Source: Polluticaenibacter yanchengensis (GTDB lineage Bacteria; Bacteroidota; Bacteroidia; Chitinophagales; Chitinophagaceae). From it: a DNA stretch of 64,000 nucleotides. This document shows, in pieces, positions 8,790 to 18,342 of this stretch. The stretch is taken from the NCBI GenBank assembly GCA_027854065.1, contig JAQGEF010000003.1, positions 186,001 to 250,000 on the forward strand, given 5' to 3'. A model generated the notes under the pieces. The model made no database searches. It worked only from the letters and a program-made list of their open reading frames with translations, and had not been told where the DNA came from. A program made the position numbers and the translations under genes. The first letter of the stretch is position 1, and each line of letters starts with the position of its first letter.

Positions 8790-8837
8790 CAAAGTTGCAT
8801 TATCTGTATCATAACAGGTACAGATAGTGCAACTTTG
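8790..8837. promoter_or_regulatory. Long intercistronic hairpin between TonB receptor and phytase
   Basis: Two 19-nt arms (8790-8808 and 8819-8837) pair fully with one G-T wobble around a 10-nt loop. On the transcribed minus strand the stem lies between the receptor stop codon and the phytase ATG and is not followed by a T-run. It therefore looks more like an mRNA processing, stabilising or attenuation structure than a plain terminator. Confidence 0.6.
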
Positions 8838-8845
8838 GTGATTTG

Positions 8846-11665
8846 TTATTTTAAAATATCGAACTTAACACCCATGGTGTATCTTGGCATATAGTATTCC
8901 ATTTGCATGGTACGGCTTTTAATACCCTGGTAGTAACGCAATGCCTGGTTGGTAAGATTGTTCGCTTCTACAAATAAGCGGAAGTTTTTGGTGAATTTAT
9001 AGGAAGCGTTAGCGTCCAAAAACAATTGCTTATCATAGTAGCGGTCTGCAAAAGCGGAACCACCCAATTCATCTATATATGCTGCAGCATAGTTAAGAGA
9101 AACCCTGGCAGAGAATACTTTATTTTCCCATGATAAAGATGCGTTAAACATGTGCGGTGCAGTACCTGGCAACATAATGCCTTCCCTTAATTCTCCGTCA
9201 TTATTATAGATACCTTTTGCTTTGGATTTTGTATAAGTATAGTTCGTATAAATACCGAATCCTTTAAGGAATTTACCAGGTAAGAAATCTAACTGGCGTT
9301 GTAAAGCTACTTCAAAACCATAGACATCTACGTTCTCCCCGTTTCTGTATTGAGTTAACAACCAGTTTTCGCCAGCCGGCACAGGATTCGTCAGGTCCGG
9401 GAAAGTAGTGGCAAACTTAGCGGTAGTGAAGGCTTCATCACGGTGTTTATAGATGAAGTTGTTTATCTTTTTGTAGAAAGCACCACCGGAAATCAAACCT
9501 ACAGATTTGAAATAGTATTCTGCCATTACATCATAGTTCCATGCGAAAGCTGCTTTAAGGTCCGCGTTACCCGCATCTATTTCCTGGTCGCTTGGAAGTA
9601 AGTTCACATACGGGGATAAGCTGTAGTAGTTAGGGCGTGCCGTAGCAGTAGATACCGCTGCTCTTAAAATGAAGTCCTCATTTATATTATACTTCAATGT
9701 TAAACTCGGGAATATATTCGCATAAGTGTTTTTCACTTCGCGTTTGCCCGTAAGGTCTTCGCTATCTTCTGTCACATTTGCAGAATAGTCAATATGCGTT
9801 TGTTCTATCCTGGCACCAATGATGTAAGATAATTTATTGGTGATATCCTGGTCCCAGCGAACATACCCGCCAATAATTCTTTCTTTAGCGTTATAGTTTA
9901 ACGGCAGGTACTCACCTGGTACTGAAGTAGCTTCAAACAGGGAGGTATTGGTTAAATTCAACCCGCCAAGAAATTTAGCTGAAGCAAATGTACCAGGTAC
10001 ATATCTTGAATCCGGCTGCCAGTTTTTTCCATCGAAAGTGGTGTTCGGTACAACCGCTAAAGTAGCTAAAGCATTATTTAACGGTTCATATTCGTTAAAT
10101 GTATTATTGCGCACTTTGTTTTTAAAACGGACAACACCACCAAATCTTAAGCGTCCTTTCTGACCGTTAATAATACTCAGCGGTACTCTGAAGTTTACTT
10201 TAGCAGAAGCATCTTCCTCGTAGGTATCATCTGTATTTTCGGTCAATTCACGAAATTTATTGGTACTCAGGTCAGCACTGTTTGTTGGTATAAATATCGG
10301 GCGTTCCGGTGTGCCAAAAGAAGTATAGTTATAAGTACCGGATTGAAATTCTATATAACGTTCGTTAGGCCGGTATTCTCCTGCACGGGAATAGTTTACG
10401 GTCCAGTCCATATCCAGCACATTACCAAACAAATGATCTCCGCGTAAAGAATACTTCTGAACTTTTTGCTCTTCCAGTCGTCTATTGTCCACCCTGTTGT
10501 TATCTATACCACCTTTGGTCTGGCGACGGACAGTACCGGTAAAACCGATGATGTCCTCACCATTGTACACAGGCTTAATACCACGGGTACGGGCACGGAA
10601 ACGGTTTTCCCAGTCATCACGCCAGTTGTACATGGCGTTGAACGTAAGCTGGTGCCTGTTGTTTATTTTATAATCGAATGCTAAAGCCGCACTGCGCCTT
10701 GTTCTTTTTACATCATACTTGCGAACGTCATGTTCTTCTACATAAGCATTTCCAAATTTATCTTCTACCCAACTGGCTTCTACATTGTCTGAACCGAAAT
10801 CGTTCATTTTATAAGAACCGCTGAATACGACACCTAGTTTGTTTTGTGCAAAACGGGTACCATAAACCAGGCTGGCATTGTAGGCACCACTGGTACGGAT
10901 GGGATTATAGCCACCGGAAAGGGTAGCGGATAAACGTTGCCCGTTTGGTGCTGCTCTTGTAATTAAGTTTACAGAACCGCCAATCGCATCGGCATCCATA
11001 TCCGGGGTCAGGGTTTTGTTTACTTCAATTGTCTGTATCATATCGGCAGGAATCAGGTCCATTTGTACTTTCCTGTTATCTCCTTCTGCGGAAGGTATCC
11101 GGTCGCCGTTAAGTGTTACGGAGTTCAGTTCAGATGCTAAACCTCTCACAATAATGTTACGGGCTTCACCTTGGTCGTTTTGCATGGTAATGCCGGGAAT
11201 TCTTTTCATCGCATCGCCAATATTATCATCCGGGAAACGGCCTACCTGGTCTGCCGATACAATGTTGGTGATATTGGGATTGTTTTTTTGCTGGTTCAAT
11301 GCTTTGGCCTGACCTCTTAAACGGTCACCAATAACGACTACCTGCTGGTTGTCGCTGTCGGATTCTTTAAGAACAATGGTGATAGCGGCTGCTTTATTAT
11401 CTTTTGCAGATACTTTTTCGGAATGTGCTTTATAGCCTATATAAGATACTTCCAGTGTGTAGTTATCTGCTACCGGAACATTCAGGAACTCGAACTTTCC
11501 ATAAACGTCGGAAATGGTGTACCTGTTACCGGGATTAAGCTTGATAGTAGCTCCGGGTAATGACAGCTTTTGCTCATCCATAATTACACCGGAAATAATT
11601 GCTTTTTGCGCATATAAACTAATGCCCAAAATCATCATTAAAAATGATAGTAGAAATTTTCTCAT
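8846..11665 (-). CDS. TonB-dependent outer-membrane receptor
   Basis: A 939-residue outer-membrane transporter. The order is a signal peptide (1-19), a carboxypeptidase-regulatory-like beta-sandwich (about 21-110: VIMDEQKLSLPGATIKL, later YGKFEFLNVP), then the plug domain (about 130-240: GRFPDDNIGDAMKRIPGITMQ, RGLASELNSVTLNGDRIPS), and a 22-strand-type barrel ending in the aromatic-rich MGVKFDILK. No SusD partner is present, so it belongs to the single-component type rather than a SusC/SusD pair. The downstream phytase suggests that it imports a phosphate-rich compound or a product of phytate breakdown; that is inference. The ATG is at 11663-11665. It is divergent from the patatin gene. Confidence 0.93.
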   Translation of the reverse strand: MRKFLLSFLMMILGISLYAQKAIISGVIMDEQKLSLPGATIKLNPGNRYTISDVYGKFEFLNVPVADNYTLEVSYIGYKAHSEKVSAKDNKAAAITIVLKESDSDNQQVVVIGDRLRGQAKALNQQKNNPNITNIVSADQVGRFPDDNIGDAMKRIPGITMQNDQGEARNIIVRGLASELNSVTLNGDRIPSAEGDNRKVQMDLIPADMIQTIEVNKTLTPDMDADAIGGSVNLITRAAPNGQRLSATLSGGYNPIRTSGAYNASLVYGTRFAQNKLGVVFSGSYKMNDFGSDNVEASWVEDKFGNAYVEEHDVRKYDVKRTRRSAALAFDYKINNRHQLTFNAMYNWRDDWENRFRARTRGIKPVYNGEDIIGFTGTVRRQTKGGIDNNRVDNRRLEEQKVQKYSLRGDHLFGNVLDMDWTVNYSRAGEYRPNERYIEFQSGTYNYTSFGTPERPIFIPTNSADLSTNKFRELTENTDDTYEEDASAKVNFRVPLSIINGQKGRLRFGGVVRFKNKVRNNTFNEYEPLNNALATLAVVPNTTFDGKNWQPDSRYVPGTFASAKFLGGLNLTNTSLFEATSVPGEYLPLNYNAKERIIGGYVRWDQDITNKLSYIIGARIEQTHIDYSANVTEDSEDLTGKREVKNTYANIFPSLTLKYNINEDFILRAAVSTATARPNYYSLSPYVNLLPSDQEIDAGNADLKAAFAWNYDVMAEYYFKSVGLISGGAFYKKINNFIYKHRDEAFTTAKFATTFPDLTNPVPAGENWLLTQYRNGENVDVYGFEVALQRQLDFLPGKFLKGFGIYTNYTYTKSKAKGIYNNDGELREGIMLPGTAPHMFNASLSWENKVFSARVSLNYAAAYIDELGGSAFADRYYDKQLFLDANASYKFTKNFRLFVEANNLTNQALRYYQGIKSRTMQMEYYMPRYTMGVKFDILK

Positions 11666-11960
11666 AGTCGTTTAAAATATGCTGCAAAACTGCTTTATCA
11701 TTTTTTAAATGCTGTTAACCCTGCTTTACGGTTAGGCTATCAGAATAATAAATTAGTGTTATAGAATTGTTACCGCCTGGTTTTGCTATTACAGGTATAT
11801 CCTGTGTTCAGTTGGTTGGCTGTTTATATTGTCGAAGTACACCATTGGGTTATCTGCCCGGGTGGATTTTGTTGGAACGATTTGTTTTTGCGTTATTATT
11901 TTTTGAAATAATATTTGTGTCTGTTTACCCGTTATGATATCTTTATTTTAAAGCCTTTTT

Positions 11961-12998
11961 ATGAAAAAGAAATTTCTTTGTATTGATGGTGGCGGGAGCC
12001 GTGGTATAATACCGGCTACGATAATGGATTGTGTTTTTAATGATACGGGCGTACATCCTCGTGAGGCATTCGATCTACTGGCTGGTACTTCTACAGGTGG
12101 TATTATCAGCATCGCGTATGCGTTTGGTGTGCCTACAAGCGTGCTGGTTGATTTATACCTTAAGAAAGTGCGCGAGATCTTTCATGAGAATTTTTTGGAC
12201 AGGGCGCAGACGGGGGATGAAATTTTCCAGGCTAATTATAAGAACAGGAATTTTGAAATAATACTGAAAAACATTTTTGGGGAAGCCACTCTTGGAACAT
12301 TACAATCGGACAATGCCTTTGGTGGAAAAGATAAGGACCTGATGGTTTGTAGTTTTGACCTGTCTCCGGATGTACCAAATGATGATAATAAAAACTACAG
12401 GCCATTAGTAGTGCATTCTAATTATATACGTGATAAGGATATTAAACTGTACGAACTGGCATTAATGACTTCTGCCGGGCCGACATACTTTCCTATTTAT
12501 AAGAAGAAATATATTGACGGCGGAGTTGCTTTAAATAATCCAAGTATGGCAGCAGTGTCGTATGCGATCAATAATGGGAAAGATGAGGAGAAAATGAGCC
12601 GTTATCCTGATGGCGTAAAGAAAGGACTGGAGTTAGGGACCAATGATATTGAACTGTTATCGTTAAGTACAGGTACGAGTAATAAAACCAGGATAGAAGA
12701 ATCTGTTGTGAAAAACGGTAACTGGGGTAAATTGAAATGGTTGGGGTATTTGCCGGACCTGCTAACCGAAGCGAATATGCAGAGTACAAAATATTATGTG
12801 AAGCAAATTCTGAATGATGATCAGTACTGCAGAATTGAAGCTTATTTTGATAAATCGCCTAACCCGTTATTAAATAATCCAAAACTGGATATAAGTATGG
12901 ATACAAAACAGGAAAATATTTTGCTTGCGCTTCATGAATATGCTATTGAAATTTATAACAAGAATAAATCGAGGATCTTAAAGTTTATTGAGGGATGA
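11961..12998 (+). CDS. Patatin-like phospholipase
   Basis: A 345-residue lipid acyl hydrolase. All patatin signatures are visible: the oxyanion-hole GGGSRG (10-15), the nucleophile motif GTSTG with Ser44, and the catalytic Asp in DGG (Asp186). There is no signal peptide or membrane segment, so it acts in the cytoplasm or at the inner face of the membrane. The CIDGGGSRGIIPA and FDLLAGTSTGGII stretches resemble bacterial patatins, including the CapV effectors of CBASS antiphage systems. However, no nucleotide cyclase or other CBASS gene is adjacent, so a housekeeping lipid role is as likely. It is flanked by the TonB receptor (divergent) and folA. Confidence 0.9.
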   Translation: MKKKFLCIDGGGSRGIIPATIMDCVFNDTGVHPREAFDLLAGTSTGGIISIAYAFGVPTSVLVDLYLKKVREIFHENFLDRAQTGDEIFQANYKNRNFEIILKNIFGEATLGTLQSDNAFGGKDKDLMVCSFDLSPDVPNDDNKNYRPLVVHSNYIRDKDIKLYELALMTSAGPTYFPIYKKKYIDGGVALNNPSMAAVSYAINNGKDEEKMSRYPDGVKKGLELGTNDIELLSLSTGTSNKTRIEESVVKNGNWGKLKWLGYLPDLLTEANMQSTKYYVKQILNDDQYCRIEAYFDKSPNPLLNNPKLDISMDTKQENILLALHEYAIEIYNKNKSRILKFIEG

Positions 12999-13132
12999 TA
13001 ATACTTATCCTTTGTCCTCTCCAAGGGAGATAAAAGTATGCTAGTGCCGGCAGTATTAACAATCGTAATTGATGTTTGTGTCATGTAGAAGTTTTGATGA
13101 AGCCATAATAGTTAAATAGAAATTCAGCTGAT

Positions 13133-13267
13133 GCCCGGCTGCGGGATATGAAGGGTGGCGAGGTACGAGCCAGTGCACAGCACCGAGCGTGAGCGAGCCT
13201 GTAATAGCCCGGACTAAAGTTGGGAAGAATTGTAAATGATGAAAGCCCCGAATAAAAAATAAAAAAC
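13133..13267 (+). repeat. Structured intergenic repeat, element C
   Basis: Starts at GCCCGGCTGCGGG (13133-13145), contains GGTGGCGAGGTACGAGCC (GGC-GA and GA-GCC arms around a short loop) and the GAGCGTGAGCGAGCC segment, and ends in GAAAGCCCCG (13241-13250) with an A-rich tail to 13267. It is closely related to element D, which is on the other strand. The tail ends 26 bp before the folA start codon. Confidence 0.75.
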
Positions 13268-13293
13268 TAATATTGCAGGGTAAGTTTTTGTTT

Positions 13294-13791
13294 ATGATCA
13301 TTTCTATTATAGTAGCGGCATCTGATAATAATGTTATTGGCAAGGATAATCAACTCTTGTGGCACTTGCCTGCGGACATGAAATTTTTTAAAAATTCTAC
13401 ATGGGCATTGCCGATTATTATGGGTCGCAAAACGTTTGAATCGCTTGGGAAGCCACTGATGGGCAGGGTAAATATTGTGATGACGCGGCAGAATGTGAAT
13501 TATGGAGAGGACGTGATTGTGGCTTCGGATATTGAAGAGGCCTTGAAAAAAGCGCAGAGTTTTAAAACGAATGAAATTTTTATCATTGGCGGCGGGGAAG
13601 TGTATAAACAGGCATTCCCGTTTTGTAACCGAATTTATATGACGCGGGTGCATACGGTGATAGAAGGGGATACTTATTTCCCGGAAATAAATACCAAGGA
13701 TGATTTCAGCCTTATAAAAACCAACAGTTTTGCAAAGGATGATAAGAATCCTTACGATTATACTTTTGAATTGTGGGAGCGGCTTTTATAG
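13294..13791 (+). CDS. folA: Dihydrofolate reductase
   Basis: A 165-residue NADPH-dependent enzyme making tetrahydrofolate. Family motifs are visible in order: the N-terminal IISIIVAASDNNVIGKDN, the Met20-loop region QLLWHLPADMKFFK with the substrate-binding acidic residue (Asp in PADM), the MGRKTFESLG motif, and the IIGGGEVYKQAF nucleotide-binding loop. The upstream TTG at 13273 would add seven residues that no DHFR has, so the ATG at 13294 is chosen. Element C lies just upstream. The 3' end overlaps the convergent histidine kinase gene by 6 bp. No thymidylate synthase gene is adjacent. Confidence 0.95.
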   Translation: MIISIIVAASDNNVIGKDNQLLWHLPADMKFFKNSTWALPIIMGRKTFESLGKPLMGRVNIVMTRQNVNYGEDVIVASDIEEALKKAQSFKTNEIFIIGGGEVYKQAFPFCNRIYMTRVHTVIEGDTYFPEINTKDDFSLIKTNSFAKDDKNPYDYTFELWERLL

Positions 13792-16700
13792 CATGGGCTC
13801 AAATTTTTTTACCGGTAAGGAAATGTAAAATGTAGTACCTACATTTAATTTGGATGTAAAGGTGATATTGCCGTTTATACTTTCTACAATGGCTTTACAA
13901 ATAGCTAACCCAAGGCCGGTACCACTGTTTTTGGTGGTGAAATTGGGCGAGAATATTTTGTTCAGAAGTTCTTGGGGGACTCCTTTGCCATTGTCTTTTA
14001 CTTCTATATCTACGGTGTCCGATGCTTCATTATTGACAATGGTAATGGTGATGGTAATCTTTTGATTGTCCTGTGCAGCTTCAAACGCATTTTTTATAAG
14101 GTTGGTAAATAACCTGTTTATCTGCGTTTTGTCTGCAAATAAGATAGGATTTTTTGATGGTTCGATGATATTCACTGTCCCGTTATTTACCTGGTTGAGG
14201 GTTTCTAATTGTCTTAAAACATCCAGTAATGAAAACTCTTCGGCAAACACTGTTCCGATATTGGCGAACTGAGAAAATTCGGTGGCAATATTACTAAGGT
14301 GGTCAATCTGTTCAATGATAGATGTGGTGACTTTCTGAGTGAGTTCATTGATGTTTGGCTTGTTTTCAGTAATCGATTTATTGAGATATTGCAGGTTCAA
14401 TTTGATTGGCGTTAACGGGTTTTTAATTTCGTGTGCTACCTGTTTGGCCATTTCTTTCCATGCAAGGTCTCTTTCTGTTTTTGCCAGTTGCTTTACACTG
14501 TTTTCCAGTTGAACGATCATCCGGTTGTATTGTTTTACAAGAATGCCTATTTCATCGTTATTCGGCCATTCTATCAGTTCATTGTTATTGCCCAGTTTTA
14601 CCATGCGCATTTTCAAAGCTATTAGCCTGAAGTTTTTGGTAATGTTTTCCGATATCCAGAAGGCGATGCTTCCGGAGATGATAAAGATGAATGTAATAAC
14701 ATTGATCAATATGATGAGAAACCCGTAAATCTCTTTGTTTATTATATTTTCCGAAGCATAAAATGACAACTGAAGGTAGCCTTTTATTTCGTTGTCCGGT
14801 GACTTTAAAGGTTGATATATGCTGGAATATTTAAGGTTGCCAATACTTTCATCTGCAATGACCCTATACCTTTCATTGTTTTTAAATTTTGCCCAGGTGG
14901 TTGGGTTAATCATTGGCCCCATTATTTCTTTTGCAAAAAGGACATTTTGGGTACTGAGTTGTATGTACCCGTTTACATCGTAAAGATTGGCATCAAGGTC
15001 GTTGACCTTACAAAAATTGCTGATGGTTTTCTGTATGGAGTAATTCAGATTGCCTTCATTCCCGTTTTCTTTTATGCGTATAAATTCCCTGTCTATATTA
15101 GTATCAAGCTCTTCTATTTTGGACACAAGTTTTTTTACAATATCGTTGTGGTACTGGTTAATGAAGAATGATATGGTGAAATAGGCGATGGTAATAAAGA
15201 CGATTAACAATATGACCAGTATACTGGTATTTATTTTTTGTTTAATAGTTAAACTCAGATTTTTGAGCCTGATATTTTTATGTTTAAAATTGGATGTGTT
15301 GGCCAATAAAATGAGCAATATAAAAATGATGATGAAAGCGCTGAATATATAAGCAAACCCTGAAATTAGATCAATAACAAAATTCCTGTTGATGCTGAAT
15401 GCAAGTGTTTGATTATTGTTTATTTTATGCCAGTATTCATAAGAGTTGAAGTTCCTGTTCTCATGAAAATTCCCGTTTTTAAAATAGTCTTTACTGACAG
15501 TTAAAGGAAAATCGTAATAGCCGAAAATGTCATTAATGGTATCATTTTTATACCAGGCATAACTATATACTTCCGGTAATTCATTTTTAATATTACTTAT
15601 CTGGTTAAAAATTTCCGGAATACCTACTTTGTCGCTTCCGGACTTGTAGTGAATAATAAGGAACAATGTGCCGTTGAATGACAGCTCGCTATTTTGATCC
15701 TGGGCTTCGTACAGGTTTTGTTTGTATATATACCCGTAATTATTGAAACTCTCGGAATAGTAAACCAATCCTGAAAAGTTAGGTGAGGGTTCCTGGTTGT
15801 TATAAAGTGTATTTATATTGTTGAAACTTAAATTGTCATCAACATAAATATTATTATTGTTTCTGTCGAATAAGTGAATTTCTGTATCGAATTTTTTTAA
15901 GAAACCGGTTAAATGCACGGACCTCAAAGAGTCTTTCAGATGTTCGAATGTTTGATCGTTTTGTTTGCCCCGGTTAATGATTTTGTTCCAGTTCACTTTT
16001 CTGAAACCTGCCAGCGATATCTGCACAGAGTAATCTATGCTTGAATCGTTTTTTTGCAGCACAACTTCCGCGGTATTTTTTACATCAGTACTTAATTTCT
16101 GGTTTTTAATAATATTGATAAATAAACTGATACTTGCAGAAATGAAAACAATGATTAATACATTGAACGAGTTGATTGCCAGTATGGGAGAAAACGGGTT
16201 TTTAAACAGCATCAATGAAATGATAAACCATATAGCTATATAAAAATAGTAGTAAGTATTATTGGAATAAACTACCAGTATGGTTAATCCGCATAATAGT
16301 AAAACACTGATTAAAAAGTTAAACCTTATATGGTTTAGAATCCTGATGCGCAGGATAATATTTCTTAATGCGAATGTTATAAGTATCTGGTTGGTTGATA
16401 TCAGAAAGAGTGCAATGAATGAGGTAACGGTTTTAGAGGCGTTATTAGTTAAAATATGAATGTCTAAATTGTAAAATGAATCGAGTATTTTTATACTTTG
16501 CCTGGCATTGAAAAATAAAAGCGCAACTATGAGCAGGCCGATTACTATACTTATAATTGTTTTTTGTCTTTTATTATAGGCTTTAAGCCTGTTGGATATG
16601 TATATGTTTTTCTTTGTAAGTATAACGCCGATCCACGTGGCTAAAAAGCTGACATATATGACCTTGGGAATGTTGAAACTGATTTTGGTATTTTCAGTTA

Positions 16701-17559
16701 TATAGCTTTGTATTTTGGACAGGTTAATTGGAAAGTTAAGGTATAATACACATATACTGATAGTGGCAAAACCAATGATTAAAGCTATGATTCCTATCCA
16801 TAATTTACCGGTATTCAGTAAGGAGTTAAATACCCTGGTAATAAATACAAAAATGAGTAGGGTGGTTATAATTTCTATTATAAACGACAAAATATTAAAT
16901 ACATAAATAGGTTCTGCTACCAATGGCTTAAAGTAAAACAAGGGCTGCCTGGCCTCATCATAAACCACATAATTGGTAGGAGTATCTACTATTTCCAGCT
17001 TATTTTTTAACCCCTCGAAACCCGGGAAGTGAGTGGTTAAATTTTCATTTTCTATAAAGTACTTTGTCTGGATCTTAATAAGCCCAATTACAATGTAGCT
17101 GTTATTATCTATTGTATAATTCTTCTTTAGTACATGATAGCTGCCATTGCCATAAGTGAGTAAATTATTAAGATTGTTTAAATAACTTTCATCAAAAAAC
17201 ACTTCATTGGTACTCCAGAATACAGGAAGTACTTCTTCTTTATTATCAATGTTATTTTCTAAGGCTGAGTTATTTTCGTTAAATTCCTTGTATATAAGGA
17301 TGTCGAAAGGCGCATCCCGCAACTTTTGTAAATCGTTTAATGTATAATTGTTCTGGAAGAATGGTTTAAGGTTTTCAGGAGAGCTGCTCCATTCATTAAA
17401 ATTTTTTATTTTATTATCTAATGCCTTCTGGAAGGATTCGGTTACAGAATCGTAGGAAGCATATTTACTCCAGTAGTTGTTAAATACAAACGTAAGCGTA
17501 TATACCCACGAAGCTATCAATAGCCACCAAAAATGTGTTTTTATAGACTTCCTGGGCAT
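13786..17559 (-). CDS. Very large multi-pass sensor histidine kinase, NtrY-like
   Basis: A 1257-residue membrane kinase. There is one helix at the N-terminus (about 9-27), a soluble part, a block of about eight hydrophobic helices between roughly residues 215 and 490, and a large presumably periplasmic part. Two further helices lie near 745-815 and another near 955-985, followed by a HAMP linker (NDEIGILVKQYNRMI). The H-box is AHEIKNPLTPIKLNL (phospho-acceptor His1043), the sequence type seen in NtrY kinases, followed by the N, G1 (DNGKGVP) and G2 (GTGLGL) boxes of the ATPase domain. No response regulator is adjacent. The mazG stop codon lies 7 bp upstream, so mazG and this gene are probably cotranscribed. 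Confidence 0.88.
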   Translation of the reverse strand: MPRKSIKTHFWWLLIASWVYTLTFVFNNYWSKYASYDSVTESFQKALDNKIKNFNEWSSSPENLKPFFQNNYTLNDLQKLRDAPFDILIYKEFNENNSALENNIDNKEEVLPVFWSTNEVFFDESYLNNLNNLLTYGNGSYHVLKKNYTIDNNSYIVIGLIKIQTKYFIENENLTTHFPGFEGLKNKLEIVDTPTNYVVYDEARQPLFYFKPLVAEPIYVFNILSFIIEIITTLLIFVFITRVFNSLLNTGKLWIGIIALIIGFATISICVLYLNFPINLSKIQSYITENTKISFNIPKVIYVSFLATWIGVILTKKNIYISNRLKAYNKRQKTIISIVIGLLIVALLFFNARQSIKILDSFYNLDIHILTNNASKTVTSFIALFLISTNQILITFALRNIILRIRILNHIRFNFLISVLLLCGLTILVVYSNNTYYYFYIAIWFIISLMLFKNPFSPILAINSFNVLIIVFISASISLFINIIKNQKLSTDVKNTAEVVLQKNDSSIDYSVQISLAGFRKVNWNKIINRGKQNDQTFEHLKDSLRSVHLTGFLKKFDTEIHLFDRNNNNIYVDDNLSFNNINTLYNNQEPSPNFSGLVYYSESFNNYGYIYKQNLYEAQDQNSELSFNGTLFLIIHYKSGSDKVGIPEIFNQISNIKNELPEVYSYAWYKNDTINDIFGYYDFPLTVSKDYFKNGNFHENRNFNSYEYWHKINNNQTLAFSINRNFVIDLISGFAYIFSAFIIIFILLILLANTSNFKHKNIRLKNLSLTIKQKINTSILVILLIVFITIAYFTISFFINQYHNDIVKKLVSKIEELDTNIDREFIRIKENGNEGNLNYSIQKTISNFCKVNDLDANLYDVNGYIQLSTQNVLFAKEIMGPMINPTTWAKFKNNERYRVIADESIGNLKYSSIYQPLKSPDNEIKGYLQLSFYASENIINKEIYGFLIILINVITFIFIISGSIAFWISENITKNFRLIALKMRMVKLGNNNELIEWPNNDEIGILVKQYNRMIVQLENSVKQLAKTERDLAWKEMAKQVAHEIKNPLTPIKLNLQYLNKSITENKPNINELTQKVTTSIIEQIDHLSNIATEFSQFANIGTVFAEEFSLLDVLRQLETLNQVNNGTVNIIEPSKNPILFADKTQINRLFTNLIKNAFEAAQDNQKITITITIVNNEASDTVDIEVKDNGKGVPQELLNKIFSPNFTTKNSGTGLGLAICKAIVESINGNITFTSKLNVGTTFYISLPVKKFEPML

Positions 17560-17566
17560 AATTTGT

Positions 17567-18334
17567 TTATTTATTGTTTTTTGCTGTTTCCCACATTTCG
17601 TTTAGTTCATTCAATGTTAAGTTACCAAGATTAACATTTTTCTCCATGGCCATTGCCTCCATTGCTTCAAATCTTGTTTTGAACTTAATATTGGTCTTTT
17701 CCAGTGCTGTTTCCGCATCTATTTTCAAAAAACGGGAATAATTGATTAAGCTGAAAAGTAAGTCACCAAACTCTTCTTCAATATGGTTAATATCATTCTC
17801 CTGTTCCGCTTCTTTTAATTCTTTCAGTTCTTCTTCTACTTTCGTCCATACATCCGCTTTGTTTTCCCATTCAAAGCCTACTTTTTTAGATTTTTCCTGC
17901 AGCCTGATGGATTTTACTAAAGCAGGCAAAGATTTAGGAACGCCTCCGAGCACGGATTTTTTACCTTCTTTTAATTTCAGTTGTTCCCAGTTTTGCAATA
18001 CCTGTTCTTCGGTTAAAGTTTCGTTACTTTTGTCACCGTAAATATGCGGGTGCCTTCTTACCAGTTTCTCGCAAATGCCTGCCAACACATCATCTATATT
18101 AAACCGGCCCTGCTCCTCCGCAATTTTACTGTAAAAAGTAATGTGGAGCAATAAGTCGCCCAATTCCTCCTTTATTCCCTGCCAGTCCTCTACAATAATA
18201 CTGTCAGTCAGTTCGTAGGATTCTTCCAGGGTCAAAGTTCTTAACGTTTGAATAGTTTGCTTTTTATCCCACGGACATTTTTCCCTCAGTTCCGCCATTA
18301 TGGCTACCAGTTTATCAAAATTTGTGCCTTGCAT
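17567..18334 (-). CDS. mazG: Nucleoside triphosphate pyrophosphohydrolase MazG
   Basis: A 255-residue protein that hydrolyses non-canonical or excess NTPs to NMP and pyrophosphate. It has the duplicated all-alpha MazG domain: the first half has CPWDKKQTIQTLRTLTLEESYEL, with the metal-binding acidic cluster completed by EELGDLL; the second half has EEEFGDLLFSLINYSRF. Length matches E. coli MazG. This is the housekeeping enzyme and not a MazE-associated toxin gene. The ATG at 18332-18334 is preceded directly by element D on the same strand. The histidine kinase gene follows after 7 bp. Confidence 0.94.
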   Translation of the reverse strand: MQGTNFDKLVAIMAELREKCPWDKKQTIQTLRTLTLEESYELTDSIIVEDWQGIKEELGDLLLHITFYSKIAEEQGRFNIDDVLAGICEKLVRRHPHIYGDKSNETLTEEQVLQNWEQLKLKEGKKSVLGGVPKSLPALVKSIRLQEKSKKVGFEWENKADVWTKVEEELKELKEAEQENDINHIEEEFGDLLFSLINYSRFLKIDAETALEKTNIKFKTRFEAMEAMAMEKNVNLGNLTLNELNEMWETAKNNK

Positions 18335-18342
18335 CTGTATTT

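Noticed and set aside
11961..12998. CBASS antiphage system
   Set aside because: Patatin motif present, but no cyclase or accessory genes within the window.
17567..18334. MazEF-type toxin system from the name mazG
   Set aside because: The protein is the two-domain nucleotide pyrophosphohydrolase; no mazE or mazF is adjacent.
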